In this document: one piece after another, positions 52,665 to 64,000 of the stretch
Numbering within the stretch: the stretch's first letter is position 1
Layout: each line of letters begins with the position of its first letter
Assembly (NCBI GenBank): GCA_030734395.1
Contig: JAUZTG010000008.1
Coordinates: forward strand, 124,001-188,000
DNA length: 64,000 nt
Source of the DNA: Sarocladium kiliense
Lineage: Eukaryota; Ascomycota; Sordariomycetes; Hypocreales; Sarocladiaceae
Direction of reading: 5' to 3'
The notes under the pieces: model-generated
Database searches by the model: none
The model's input: only the letters and a program-made list of their open reading frames with translations
What the model was told of the DNA's origin: nothing
Position numbers and translations under genes: made by a program

Positions 52665-54078
52665 TCATTGATCCTTCGAGCGCATCTTCTTGAGCCTCGT
52701 TGCACCCTCGAAGAGACCCCTGTCAACAGCTGCCGCAACCGTGAGCGTACCACCGACAATGGCGCACAGGCCTGCAATAAAGCCAAGGAACGTCTTGCTC
52801 TTCTCCTCGCGGTTGACAACTTTCATAGGCGAGATGTCCTATTAATCGAAACTCTGTCAGTGATTGTGCCGAGCAAAAGTAGACCTTGCGAGGTGTGCAG
52901 GCCAAAACTTACATATGAGAAGAACACGCCAGGAATACCGCCCTTCGAGTGAAGACGCTCAGCATGACCCTCTGCCGCGTCGTCACCACCCTGCAGGCTC
53001 CTCTTGTGGCTCGTCACAGAGTACTGGTGCGTCTCAACACTGCCATCACTAGACAGCAAACCACGGTTGCGTGCCTTCTTCTCCCAGCCAAGTGGCAGGT
53101 ACGAAGTCGGCACAATCTTGACAAAGTACATATAATTGTAGTTGGGGTCGGTGGTAATCTGGCTGCTACCGTCCAGAGGGTTCAAGTGGTGGTTGGTCCA
53201 TGGGAGCGAGTTTGAGCCCATGTTCTTGGTCACAGACTCAGGGAGCTGCGGACCGAAGCGCAGGCTGTGGATCCGGTGAGTGAAGTCGTGTGTCTGGCCC
53301 TTGGGCGCATCGTAGTAGTTCTTAAGATCGTGAACGTGCATGTTGCCCTGGCTGAAGCTGCGGCCCGGGGCAAAGTGGAAGTTGCCCACCACCTTGTTCA
53401 CCTGAAGTCCACCTTCGATACGGCATCCCTCAGCACGCTGCTCATCCAGCCTCTCAGCATAGTGTTCGCGCTCGCATTGCTCGACGTTCTCGCCACGGCC
53501 AAATGCCCAGGCTGCCTGCGCATACGCCTCGCGAACCTCGTCGCAAGTGTTACAGCAGCCTGGCTTGATCGCATTGGATGGGGCGGGAGCTCCGTAGCAG
53601 TTGCCGCAGTAAGAGGGGTCGAGATGGGTGGCGTCCTCTTGATGAAGGTTGAGGGAGTTGATGTCGATAACACCACCGCCGCGGCTGGGAGGTTGGAGGC
53701 GGACCTTGTTAACTCCATGCGCAACGCCGTGCTGTTGCTCACCAGAGACGTCCATGACATCCAATGTTAGAAGCTCACATGGCATCTTGGGGAATGTAAC
53801 GTTAAGATGGATCTCCATACGCTCGCCTGGATTGTTATGTGAGCGTCTGCTTTGACATACCATGTCTTTCTACGTTGTGACCTACCTCTGCCCTTGTCGA
53901 CAATAAGCTCTGGGTGGATGACAATCTTGCGATAGTCCGCCCATTCTCCCCACGCAAGGAAGAGGACGACGATCAGGGAGACAATCGTCACAATTCCGCC
54001 ACTCGTCGTCCGTATCCTCGCCTCGTCGACCGTCTTTGTGAAGGCATCGAGCCTAGTGAACCTCGATTTGCCGGCCAT
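52665..54078 (-). CDS. ERV46: ER-Golgi cargo receptor Erv46 (ERGIC3)
   Basis: Subunit of the Erv41-Erv46 receptor in COPI/COPII vesicles that retrieves ER-resident proteins lacking HDEL. Exons 54078-53886, 53826-52913 and 52838-52665 give 426 aa. Two membrane segments: TIVSLIVVLFLAWGEW near the N-terminus and FLGFIAGLCAIVGGTL near the C-terminus, with a large lumenal domain between. The lumenal part has the cysteine-rich CGNCYGAP and GCCNTCDEV, typical of Erv46. The C-terminal cytosolic tail is basic (ATRLKKMRSKDQ). The third exon was found only by splicing; without it the protein lacks its second membrane helix. Confidence 0.93.
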
Positions 54079-54754
54079 TGTCGTCACGCGGGGGTATGTT
54101 GACTATGATTTTAGCTCTTCGTAGCTTGCGCGACAGGAAAGTTGCAAGTCGCAGCCAGCCGTTGGCAGGCGACACGTAGCGAATTGTCCAGCAAGTACCG
54201 CTATCAAATAATCGAAAGCAGAGAAACAAGCAAAGGTCGATTGGTCGCGCTGCGAAACAATCAAAAACAGTCGAACGGAGAACTGACGAGGTCGAGGGAC
54301 GAAGTGCAGTTGGAGTGGCTGATCCCTGTAGAGGCCACCTCGCAGTTTGAAGAGACGCCTCGCCAATGCTCCATGGAAGCTCTCAGCCTCAGACCCCTGT
54401 CCAGAAATGCACTGACCCGCTGCCGTAATGTGGCTGGTGCTCCGATTGTGGCTTGTATCGATGTGGTCATGCAAGCTCTCACCCCCGGTTGATCATCGGG
54501 CAAGCAGCTTTGTCGCGAACAAAGATCCAGCCTTGCACGGTCACCAAGCTTCCCATCAGCACCACCATCGACCACACGCAAGGGATACTGAACTATTTGT
54601 GACTGCTGAGGTCGACCCATTTTGGAGACGAGTGACTGTGCTAGGGCAGGAAACTGGCCAAGAGTCTAGACATCTAACAAATCTACCACTTTTGTCGCCT
54701 GCTTCCCAGCTTGTCCTCACCTTTCCCTGTCGCAACCACACATCCTTGCCCATC
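54079..54754. promoter_or_regulatory. ERV46/RNA15 divergent promoter
   Basis: 676 bp between opposite starts. No clear motif; the region just before the RNA15 start is pyrimidine-rich. Confidence 0.4.
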
Positions 54755-55818
54755 ATGTCCACTCGTCCACCTTCCCGCGTTGTATTTGTCGGCAATATTC
54801 CATATGGTATGTGGCCATGGGCTCCTTCCACCTGAGTATAGGGCTAATGGGATATCTTCAGGTCTTTCGGAGGAGCAAATCACCGACATCTTCAGCAGCG
54901 CCGGCAAGGTCGAGCGGTTCCGTCTCGTCTACGACGCGGAGACTGGTAAGCCCAAGGGCTTCGGATTCGCAGACTATCCGGATACCGGTATGCCACTCTC
55001 GTCCATTGCGCTGATGTGGCCTTCACAATCCCATGCCTGATACTAACAGTCCTACTCCAGACTCGGCCTCATCTGCAGTTCGGAACCTCAACGACTACGA
55101 GATCCAGGGCCGCAAGCTGCGTGTAGATTTCTCCAACGACCAGCGCAGCGGAGATGATGACAACCAGGTATGCACGCTTCCCGCGTAAGTTTTAACACAA
55201 AGACTGACCTCGAGGTAGACAACATCTTACGGCACGAACACCGCCAACGGCAACGCAGGCGGCTATGCCCCTTCATCCGGGACAATCCCACCTCTTCCTG
55301 CGGGTAAAGAGCTCGCTCCTGGTATCACCTGCACCGACGCCATCTCCCGAACCATCAACACCCTCCCACCACAACAACTCCTCGAAATCCTCGGGCAGAT
55401 GAAGACTCTGGCTACGAATGAACCCCAAAGAGCAACCGAGCTCCTCCAACAAGCACCCCAACTCGGATACGCTGTCTGTGAAGCCCTCCTCCTCATGGGT
55501 CTCGTCACTCCAAACGCCATCTCCTCAATCGTCGAGCCTGGCGCACCACCAGCTGCCATCCCTCAGCCAGCTGCGTATGGGCAGCCCGCCGCGATGCCAA
55601 GCTACATGGGCGCCCCCGTGGCAAACAACACACCGCCAACAGCAGCAAACCCGTACGCACCTCCGCCAGCAGCAGCCGCACCAGCTCCAATCCAGGATAC
55701 AGAGACTCTCATGCGCATGGTCATGGAGCTTCCACAATCAGAGATTGACAAGCTCCCAGCCGCAGAGAAGGACCAAATCCTGGCACTTCGGGCTCAGTTC
55801 GGGGGTGTAGGTCGCTGA
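54755..55818 (+). CDS. RNA15: Cleavage stimulation factor subunit CstF-64/Rna15
   Basis: RNA-binding subunit of cleavage factor IA that recognises U/GU-rich elements at mRNA 3' ends. Exons 54755-54806, 54862-54987, 55061-55167 and 55219-55818 give 294 aa. The RRM runs from RVVFVGNIPYGLSEEQI (RNP2 VFVGNI) to KPKGFGFADY (RNP1) and SAVRNLNDYEIQGRKLRVDF. The hinge domain that binds Rna14/CstF-77 is the helical PPQQLLEILGQMK to LGYAVCEALLLMGLV region. A Pro/Ala-rich linker leads to the C-terminal three-helix domain (LMRMVMELPQSEIDKLPAAE). Divergent from ERV46. Confidence 0.94.
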
Positions 55819-56529
55819 TTCCCGGCTCCAAAACGTACTCAGTGAAGCAATTTGGAATGAAGCAAAGGGAATACGCAAGCTAACGGACACCCGCCATGAT
55901 TGCGCTGGAAGAACGAGCAATCTTGACACGATTCTGCACCCCAAGCGCGCATGCTCAGACGGAAAGATTCCACATGGAAACGTGATTGCGCCCTAGCTTG
56001 TGGGGATGGATGAAGGTGCACTTGGGTGCTTTTGCACGCACGAAACGCTTACCAGGTAAATGAGCCTGCCGTCAGCTGTGAAGGGAGGCTGGGAAGACCG
56101 AAGACCGGGTAGGCTCACGACTAAAGCTCTGGAGCACAGAGCATATGATGTAGGATACCAAATAAAACTTAATGTATGAGTTTGCTACTAGCTAGCAAAC
56201 GAAGAGAGAGAAGCAAACACTTTTTGAACCATACAAGAATGAAAGATGAAACTCGCTCTGGCATGGGAATACAAAAGCTCCAAACACCCCTTCTCCCTCA
56301 TATCGTGATCAAGCAATGTAGAAATCAACCGAAAGGAACCTCGTGTCTTGCTTCCCGTATGACGCCACCGTGTATGCGCTGTCAGTGTGCTCCTGCTATT
56401 CCTCAGCTGATTCCGGGGGAGGCTTAAAAGCATCCTGCTAATCTACCTAGACGATCAAGGAAAGTGGTCAAACGCAAACAGAGCCTGATCCAGTGCTATG
56501 ATGAGACCCAATTATCGAAGTCTGAACTT
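55819..56529. other. Convergent 3' region between RNA15 and the CorA gene
   Basis: 711 bp between convergent stops with short chance frames only. Confidence 0.4.
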
Positions 56530-59170
56530 TTAAACAATATTGTAAACCCTCTTGGCGATCAAGTAGCACCCAATGCCGAAGGCAAGAAGCCCAGCAGTGA
56601 TCCAGAAGAACCACTGGAGGTCGCCCTCGTATTCTTGTCCGGGGACCCAGACGTTCATGCCCCAGAGACCGGTTATGATGTTCATGGGGAGGACGATCGT
56701 GCCGAGCACGGTGAGCTTGCCGAGGACGTCGGCGGTTTGTTCTTGTCGCTCGTTCATGCGGATGTTAATCTGTGCAAGGTAGTTTCCATGAGAACGGGCC
56801 AGGATCCTACGGGTAAGGGGTTAGCAAGGCTGTTTCGACGATGGATGTGAAACTGGAGGGCGTGTGACTTACTTCTCATAGTGTCCCAGACTGGAGGTCA
56901 TGGTAATAATGTGGTCTTGGATATCGCCAAGGTACAGTCCGATCTCTGACCTTGGCGCCACTTCCCACCGCTCATTGCAGCGCTTGGCGAACCCTTTGAT
57001 GACATCTGCCTTGTTTCCAAGCAGGCGATACAGACTCATCACTCTCTTCCGGCAGTCGCCAACACGCAGCAACATGTCCCCAGTCGAATCAGCAACTGTC
57101 GTCGCATCATCGTGTTTCTGCGCAACAATCTTGTTGTCGTTCTTGAGACGCTTATCCGCAACCGAATGCAGCCTCAGAATCGCATCATCAATTTCGTCTA
57201 CCTCGTCCTCAATATTCTGTATCAAGGGCTGGAATACGTCTGTGATGTCGTCGATGATGGCATATGAAATCCAATCGGATGACAGGATCAGATAGTCTCT
57301 GAGCTGGCGAATGCGGCGGCGCACGTTGGCTGGATGTGGAGTCATAGAGAAATGGAAGCTCAGCACGCCCTCGCGGAACACGACCACGTACATGTCGATG
57401 GGCTCGAGGAAGTTGTCGCTGGTCGAGTCTTGGTCAAACGTACGATAGTTGACAAAGTAGTAGTGACGGAAGAGCTCCACCTTCTCGCGAGCTTCTTGAA
57501 GCATGATGTCTTCCGCTGTGAGTGGGTGAATACCGAAGGCTTTGGAAATGACCTTCATCTCCGCTTCAGTCGGACATAGAACATCAAGCCACCATACCGG
57601 TCTCTCACCGACTCGAGTCGCCTTCTCCTGAGAGTCACCGGTTGGGAATGGTGCTGGCGGCTTAAGGCTACCCTCTTCTGGTGACTTGACACCACTCGGC
57701 GAAGCACGGCCCGACGCATCCCTAGAGTTTGCGGTTGTCTGCGTGCCTTCCTTGGACGGTGAGGGCACGTTCTCGGAGATTGATTCTTGTCGGGTTGAGA
57801 TCTTGGAATCTCCATTACCAGCCTTGGGCTTGGCAGGGAGTGGTGAGGGCATCTCTTCGTCTTCGCTCTCGTCATCCGAAAGCACTCTGGGATCCGGAAC
57901 GAAAAGTTCACGGAAGCCAGTATCGGGCTGTACCAATTCCGATATCGATTGGCTATGGATGGTGCTCTGGAACTCTTCGTTGAAGTAGGTGAAGCGGTAT
58001 GGAGCATCATCGTCCGTTTGATACCACCCTCGGCGCACTGGTCGCAAGCGACCATTAATGAGTTGCGGTTCTGTAATCTTCTTGACGCGGCGCTCATCAC
58101 TCCGACCTTCCTTCTCGAAACGATGCCATTCCTCAAGAATAGATAGATCTGGCCACTGACCGCGTCGACGGCGGGTACGATATTGATGCTGGCCTCTATC
58201 CCGAATATTGTTGAAGTCTTCTTCACCCATCTCAGACATATCTGGGCCTGGGAAGCAGACATCTTCTTCTGCTTGATTTCTGCGGTTCAGATCCGGGTGG
58301 GGTCCTTCATGCTCGTCGCGGTCTTCGTCGCCAGCGACAGAACCCGAAGCACTATGGCCCATATCGATCTCGTCCCTTATCATGACATCACCAAAATTCA
58401 TATCACCTCCACCAGAAGGGCCAAATGTAGGCGAGCCTGGCATGGACGGCGGGTGGTTGATATCGTAGTCGCTCTTCGGTGGGAAAGCGCCAGTGAGTCG
58501 CGTCCGCGATGACTTGCTGGAGTCTCTCCTGCTCCGAGGTCTGATTGCCCTAGAATCGCTCGCGCCATAGCCAAGAATCCCAGCATTCGATCCTCGGTTG
58601 CGGGCAGACTCCGATAGTAGGGGCGCTGTTTCATCCGCCCCTGGCGAGACGGCGTCGTCGTCGCGAGAGCCCAAGGGAAACGCTGACCTCAGGCGGCTCG
58701 CACCGGCTGAGAAAGGTGAAAGGGCAGCCCCGAATGGAGACTGAGGGTTACCACTCGGTGTCGCAGCGATCGTGGAGCTTCTTCGGACTCGGAGAGGTTG
58801 ATGGTCTCTTTAGTGGGCGTTAGCATCGATCATCATGAACACACAATTCTGTTACAGTGACATACCTGTGATCCAGCAGCGCTTCGCTGTCCAAGCTCGT
58901 TCCACTCAGATTACCTGCCGGTATCGAGTAAAGATTCGAACCACCGTACGAAGGCTCTCCCATTTCGCTGTTCCCTTCATCGAGAACAGCAAAGCTCTTT
59001 CTCCTCTGGCGCTTCTTCTTTCCGCCACGATGGCCCTTGCGCTTCCTTGCCGCACCGGACTGCGTACGTTGACTGGCATTTGCAGAGGTCTCGGGCGTTG
59101 GTGCACCGCTGGAAGCCTCTGTTGGTGTCGTCGCTGACTTCGCGGGGGCATTGTTGCGATTGTTGGCCAT
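56530..59170 (-). CDS. CorA-type magnesium transporter (Mnr2/Alr-like)
   Basis: Mg2+ channel of the CorA/2-TM-GxN family. Exons 59170-58866, 58807-56873 and 56806-56530 give 838 aa. The long cytosolic N-region is Ser/Arg-rich and holds a strong basic cluster (RKRKGHRGGKKKRQRRKS). The CorA soluble domain starts near WWLDVLCPTEAEMKVISKAF. The pore helices follow: TVLGTIVLPMNIITGLWGMN with the hallmark GMN, then WFFWITAGLLAFGIGCYLIA. The long N-terminus is like yeast Mnr2 (vacuolar) and Alr1/2 (plasma membrane), so location is uncertain. The exons at both ends are added by splicing: the N-terminal one from phase agreement at RDHQPLRVRR and the C-terminal one from KILARSHGNYLAQINIRM. Confidence 0.9.
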
Positions 59171-59864
59171 TGTTCCAGTTGATGGATGGCTGGAGCCTCC
59201 TTGACACTGCTCTAGACGTCGCTCAATCGAGGAGAGACTTATCTCTTATGTAGAAGTCAGGCGGTAGCAGCATTCGCACGAGGGGGAAACTCGAATGGCA
59301 GGTAAAGTATGTTTGAGGAGGAAAAGAGCTGCAGCACCAGGATCGGCATCATGCGTCGGACTCGATCGTGTTGTGGGGGCCAAGTCCAGCTAAGGCGTGG
59401 GTTCGCAGGCTGTCGCAGTGATGTCAGAGACCAATTGGTGCGGCGGACCGAATCTTCCCTGATAAGGGAGCTACCGCTTCAGATACCCTACAGAGATACC
59501 AACAGCTTTCATGACGATGTCATCTCGCATCCATTATTGTCTCGAATTTCTGTATTTATGCAATCAATATTCTTTCAAGTTTTTCTATTCATCACTGCTT
59601 GTGGTACAGTCCCAAGTGTCCAAGTCGGCTCCAGCTACGGGGACTTCTGAGCTTAATCCACCTTAACTCAAGCCTCTTGGTGAAGAAGCCCGCTTGTGGA
59701 TCTTCCCGGTAGCTACAAACGATGCCGAGTCTGTAATCACACCTGTTGGCTAAAGCAAAACGTTGGGACATAGAATGTGATTTGTGTCAATTCTTGGGGT
59801 ATCTCCTGTATTATCCGTCGCCCGAGATTGGCCTCCCTCTTCCACCCTTATCTTAACCGCCTGA
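59171..59864. other. Region between the CorA start and NOC4 stop
   Basis: 694 bp with the CorA promoter and NOC4 3' end. A small plus-strand frame with a hydrophobic stretch has no start context or conservation that I can judge; not called. Confidence 0.4.
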
Positions 59865-61645
59865 TCAAGCTACAGTCGCTTGACCTTCGCCGCCAAAATT
59901 CCATAGTCGAGATATAAGGTTGTCTGGTGCCACAGCAGGGTCGTCCTGCGGCATAAAAATCCTCTTCGGGATCTGGAACTCCACGACTGGCGCCTTCTTC
60001 ACATCCTTACCCATCTCGGCGTCCAAAAGCTACGAGCTGTTAGGCTATGTATATACTGTAAAGCTTGGGGTGTGGGAGACATACCGTTGCGTAAGAGTGA
60101 TCCAAGAAGTCCTCAATGTTATACGCCTGCTTCGTGAACTGCTCGGAGATGATTTTGGCGATCGTGGCGACGTTGGGATGATAGTGAGATTGCAGTTGAA
60201 CAACCTCCCACAGGCAGCTATCAATGGCACCCGTCTCCATGGGATCGGCTTCCTCGGGGTCGAAGGGATCCTTTGCACCTTCCTCGTCGATCTGCTTCTG
60301 CAACTCAGGATCCCTCACTTCCCTGTGAATCATGAATGTGCACTGTGGGTGGTGTTTGAGGATGTTGTACATCCAAGGGACGATAGAGACGATGGCGCTG
60401 GGGGGTGCATTGAGTGCAAGCCGCGCTAGCCGCTTGATGAAGCTTGCCACCAAGGCGGCAGGCAGATGTGTCGAGTTTAGGAACGTATCCATTAGTCGAA
60501 GGAAACGAGATCGATGCTTTGAGTGTAAGAGATCGCGGTCCAGAAGAGAGTAGAGTTTTGGGTAGAATGAGGGGTAGTCGAGGTTACGCTCCTTGATGAG
60601 GTAAAAGACACCTGACAAGGCAAGCAGGGACATTGAGCCACCAGCATCATAAGAGCTGGTGAGGAAGTCGGCGAGCATTTCGGGGTTGCTAAACCATGGT
60701 GCAATGACGGTAGACATGATGTCCAGGACACGCTTCATCTGGTCCTTGGTCTTAGCGATTTGAAGAACGGCAAGCCATGCCTTCTGGCCCTGAGCCTTGT
60801 GTTTCTGGACGGAGAAGAGCTCATGCTTTTTGCTCTGTGGCGGTGAGACGTAGAAGTCTTCAATTTCATCGGAACTCTCAGGGACGCCATCCAAAGCGCT
60901 CATGAGTGTGAAAGCTCGGTTGAAAATGAGGGCCTGGGCAGCCTCATCCTCGGCCATAGTGTCTGCGAGACTGCTAAGAACAGTGCTGGTCCAATGTCAG
61001 TACTAAGCACTGGAGTCGATTGGTGATGTTCAATGCTTACCGAAGACCCTTGAAAGTAAAATATCGGATGTCGTCATGTTCCTCCACATACTCCTCAATA
61101 TAAGACTTCATGGCCACCTCATTCTCTGTCGTGAGAAGGATGGTGAGCATGTTGTTCAGAAAGCCGTGAGGGAATTGATAGTCCGCTGCGCCATTGAAGT
61201 GATCTCCTTCTGCCTTAAGTAGTCTCATGCACAGAGTCAGGGCCGTAGATGCCAGTTCATCCTCCTTCAGGATGGCGATGAGACTGCTCTGGTACTCTCC
61301 AAGCTGAGTCCTCAGCCACTTCACAACCGTAGCCTCCTTCTCTGATGACTTCTTCTTGGGTGTGAGTGAGCCCTGGGCCAAAAGACGAACAAAGATTCGG
61401 CAAAGAGCAACGGCGGCCAGCATGGACTCGGGTTCGCCATCCTCGAAACTCGCCATCGTTGCCAGCAGTTTCGTGATGTCGTTGTAGTTTTTCCGTGACT
61501 CTAGAATGCCCTTCTCTAGCAACAAGATTTCCGCGCTTGGATCTTCCATCTCTGCATCCGGTGAAGCTCGGCTCTTCTTGTTGGGTTCAGTAGATGTGAC
61601 ATCTCGTTTGCGCTTGGAGCGCGCTGCAGCCTCTGATGAAGGCAT
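59865..61645 (-). CDS. NOC4: Nucleolar complex protein 4 (Noc4/Utp19)
   Basis: Small-subunit biogenesis factor; forms a dimer with Nop14 and is needed for pre-40S assembly and export. Exons 61645-61041, 60985-60085 and 60029-59865 give 556 aa (yeast 552). The N-terminus has a bipartite basic nuclear signal (RSKRKRD, NKKSR). HEAT-like helices follow. The CBF/Mak21 domain includes LALSGVFYLIKERNLDYPSF, YPKLYSLLDRDLLHSKHRSR and SIVPWMYNILKHHPQCTFMI, the segment shared with Noc3 and Mak21. The third exon gives the conserved end (DHSYATLLDAEMGKD, then KKAPVVEFQIPK). Divergent from ATP4. Confidence 0.94.
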
Positions 61646-62063
61646 AGTGTGAGCTGCTTAAGAGGAAATAAATTGACAAAGAAGTCAAGCGACAAGATGT
61701 GGGCTGCCAGTATCAACGCCTTTGTAAATGCAGGGTTTCAAGAAATGAGATGCTAATTTGACTGAGAAAACCACAGTGAGCCCTTGTTCATCAAGTTTTT
61801 GAATCGACGCCAGTCTCGGTCTGAGCCGCTCCACCAAAAAAGTTCAGAGCAGAGCAGAGGGTCCTTGCGCCAAGACCTCCCGCCCGGGAAATCTTCGGCC
61901 GCAGCCAACCCCCCAGAGCTCCAGGCCAGCGACCGCAGCTGTCGTCACGTGAGCTTTGCGTCTTGCCGAAGTAGCGCGATAAAACCTCAACCTCCAATCC
62001 AGTTACCGAAGGCAACGTCAAGACCACCCGCCCCGATACCCCCGACCACCGACCCTATTCGCA
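61646..62063. promoter_or_regulatory. NOC4/ATP4 divergent promoter with GTCACGTGA
   Basis: 418 bp between a ribosome-biogenesis and a respiratory gene. GTCACGTGA spans 61944-61952 (CACGTG 61946-61951), about 110 bp before the ATP4 start. Confidence 0.45.
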
Positions 62064-63016
62064 ATGGCTTCCCGCTTGGCGCGCAGCGCTGTCGGTACGT
62101 TCAATTCGAGCTCGAGAAGTGGTTGACGGTGTCCAATTGATGACACCCGGCGACCCGTCGTCGCGAGTCCACGCTGACAGTTGTCCCCCCAAACAGGCGC
62201 TCCCCTCCTCCGACCGACCCTCGCCCGCCGAGCCCTCCCTTCCCTCTCCGTCGCCGCCGTCCGCAACGCCAGCAACGTGCCCGCTGAGGACCCCAAGAAG
62301 AAGGCCCAGAGCATCATCGACGCCCTGCCCGGCAACAGCCTCATCAGCAAGTCTGCCATCCTCAGCAGCGCCGCTGGTCTCAGCGCCTACGCCATCAGCA
62401 ATGAGTACTACGTGATGAACGAGGAGACGGTCATCGCCTTCTGCCTCATCGCCGTCTGGACCGGCATCATCAAGTACGGTGGCCCGATGTACACCGAGTG
62501 GGCGCAGGCTCAGAACGACAAGATCAAGAACATCCTCAACTCTGCCCGTGCCGACCACACCGAGGCCGTCAAGACCAGAATCGAGGACGTCAAGCAGATG
62601 GGTGGTGTTGTTGACATCACCAAGGGCCTCTTCGAGGTCTCCAAGGTACGGAATAGCTGGGAATCGGCTTGCTTAGGGATGAAACGGAGACTGACATCCG
62701 AATAGGAGACCGCCAAGCTTGAGGCTCAGGCTTTCGAGCTCGAGCAGAAGACTGCCATCGCCGCCGAGGCCAAGTCCGTCCTCGACTCCTGGGTCCGCTA
62801 CGAGAGCCAGGTCAAGCAGCGTCAGCAGAAGGAGCTGGCCGCGTCAGTAATTGCCAAGGTCCAGAAGGAGCTTGAGAACCCCAAGGTTCTCCAGCAGATC
62901 CTCCAGCAGAGCGTCGCGGATGTTGAGAGTAAGTTCCTTCTGTAGGAAGACCCCGATTCAATCTCGCATAAGCTAATCCATTGTCCACAGAGATCGTCTC
63001 CTCCAAGGCCCAATAG
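62064..63016 (+). CDS. ATP4: Mitochondrial ATP synthase subunit b (Atp4)
   Basis: Peripheral-stalk subunit of F1Fo ATP synthase in the inner mitochondrial membrane. Exons 62064-62094, 62197-62645, 62706-62928 and 62991-63016 give 242 aa. The N-terminus (MASRLARSAVGAPLLRPTLA) is an Arg-rich presequence. KKKAQSIIDALPGNSLISKS is typical of fungal Atp4. Two membrane spans follow: ILSSAAGLSAYAISNEY and ETVIAFCLIAVWTGIIKYGG. The rest is the long amphipathic stator helix (ELEQKTAIAAEAKSVLDSWV). The last exon is only 26 nt and gives KIVSSKAQ. Confidence 0.93.
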
Positions 63017-63406
63017 ATTAACATCACCCCTGATACATATCATCGGAACACCGTTGCTGGAGGAGTGACCCAGCGACTATAAACCATTCCCTTTGTCACC
63101 AACCCCCCCGGGGTGCTCTACTACCCCCTGTGCATTAGTCCAATCAATCAAAGCCACTGATCGATTAATTCTTCAATCATCGTTCCGCCGTTCTACACCC
63201 ATGTCGCTACCTGCCGTGCTCATGAACTGTCTAGTTTGACCTCACCAAGTGCCATCTCATCAATTCCCTATCTGCAACACTGTAGTCAAGCTCCACGATG
63301 GATGCCTTCGGGTGTGTGAGTATTCATACGTCACCCAGCATCTCTTGTCATTGCCATCGTCCTGCCGGGGCACGATCGCCACGTGTGCATCCTCTCCTCG
63401 TCCGCT
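63017..63406. other. Convergent 3' region between ATP4 and the NmrA-like gene
   Basis: 390 bp; presumed 3' UTRs, one CACGTG at 63380-63385. Nothing else seen. Confidence 0.4.
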
Positions 63407-64000
63407 TCAGACCTTCGACAAATCGCTCGACGCCCTCACTTCCTCAAGAGTCATAGGCTTGCCAGTCAAACACGGCCTCACATAATCCTCCAATGTCTTC
63501 GGCTCCCACCCCGGAAAGCTCGACACTTTCTCACCGGGCCACGCCGAGCCAACAGCCAAGCCTTTCTTACCTGCTGCTCCCATTGCACCCATGAAGTCCT
63601 TGTGCAAGTCCCGTTGATAGTCTTCTTCAGTGTACTTGATGATGGTCGGCTCTTGCCCGTTGTGAAGCTTTGTGAAGAGGGCGATGAGATCCTGCGCGCT
63701 GAATTCTATCTCTACGAGGGAAAAGGACTTGTTAGGTAGGTCGGCAGGGCGGTTCAGCAAGAGGTGAACGAGAGCTTGACCGGAGAAATCCTCAGAGCTG
63801 CAAGGTGCGATGAGTCAGGATAGAATGTAGCTTCTAGAGGTGAAGGACGGCTTACGTCAATGCTCTTTTCCCTTCTCCAAGAGGCCAGTACAGGTTCAGC
63901 GTATTCTCAGGCGCCTTGAACGCGGAGAATGCCCTGTGCAGTTGGTCAGCTGCCACTCGATGACAATCATACATCGGCCATGCCCAGCATTGGCACAACT
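63407..64000 (-). CDS. NmrA-like NAD(P)-binding protein, 3' part
   Basis: The gene runs off the right edge. Visible exons are 63797-63407 and 63933-63856, joined by GTAAGC...TTGCAG to give ...KRALTSEDFSGQALVHLLLN and a C-terminus ending in SSDLSKV. The substrate-side half of an NmrA/isoflavone-reductase-like protein is recognisable (AFSAFKAPENTLNLYWPLGE; then EEDYQRDLHKDFMG). The Rossmann glycine motif is not in the window. The next exon upstream overlaps the last 60 bases, but its border cannot be fixed. The reaction or ligand is unknown; some family members are redox-sensing regulators and others reductases. Confidence 0.7.

Overview
The window is nuclear chromosomal DNA of a filamentous ascomycete (Pezizomycotina). 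It is gene-dense on both strands, most genes carry one to several GT-AG introns of about 45-75 bp, and the core proteins (Utp12, Tel2, Noc4, Nup159, Pup1) have recognisably fungal architectures. The class is probably Dothideomycetes, but this is a guess from general gene style. I see no transposon, tRNA, rRNA or CRISPR array. All gene models were spliced by hand. Every complete coding sequence given here closes in frame to a whole number of codons.

Layout. 0.3-11.6 kb is a core block: ARPC2 (Arp2/3 subunit), UTP12 (SSU processome), LSM2 (U6/decay ring), PSO2/SNM1 (cross-link repair nuclease), a small DUF7053-like protein and mitochondrial D-lactate dehydrogenase. 12.3-16.7 kb holds a Zn2Cys6 regulator divergent from an anion:cation-symporter-type MFS permease, probably a regulator/transporter pair. 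17.5-27.1 kb is core again: a germinal-centre (Ste20-type) kinase, TEL2, UBA3 (with a 6-nt microexon) and RPC40.

27.1-40.7 kb, between RPC40 and NUP159, looks like an accessory island. It has wide intergenic gaps, an AT-rich patch and only non-core genes: a DHA1 drug/H+ antiporter, a small secreted protein with Kex2-type sites and a frame-preserving intron, a ten-exon dynamin-like (SLIP-GC-type) GTPase, a three-exon protein made of eight 16-residue QQ-bearing tandem repeats followed by an unrecognised C-terminal domain, and a single-pass cell-surface protein. The repeat protein next to the large GTPase is the least explained part of the window and the best candidate for something undescribed.

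40.7-63.0 kb returns to core genes: NUP159, the PUP1 proteasome beta-2 subunit, a Sel1-repeat Nif1/Dsf2-like protein with a 2.3-kb upstream gap, ERV46, RNA15/CstF-64, a CorA-type Mg2+ transporter, NOC4 and ATP4. The window ends inside an NmrA-like NAD(P)-binding gene. Several core genes are head-to-head (ARPC2/UTP12, TEL2/UBA3, ERV46/RNA15, NOC4/ATP4) and share short promoters; two of these plus several other gene-flanking gaps contain a CACGTG box.
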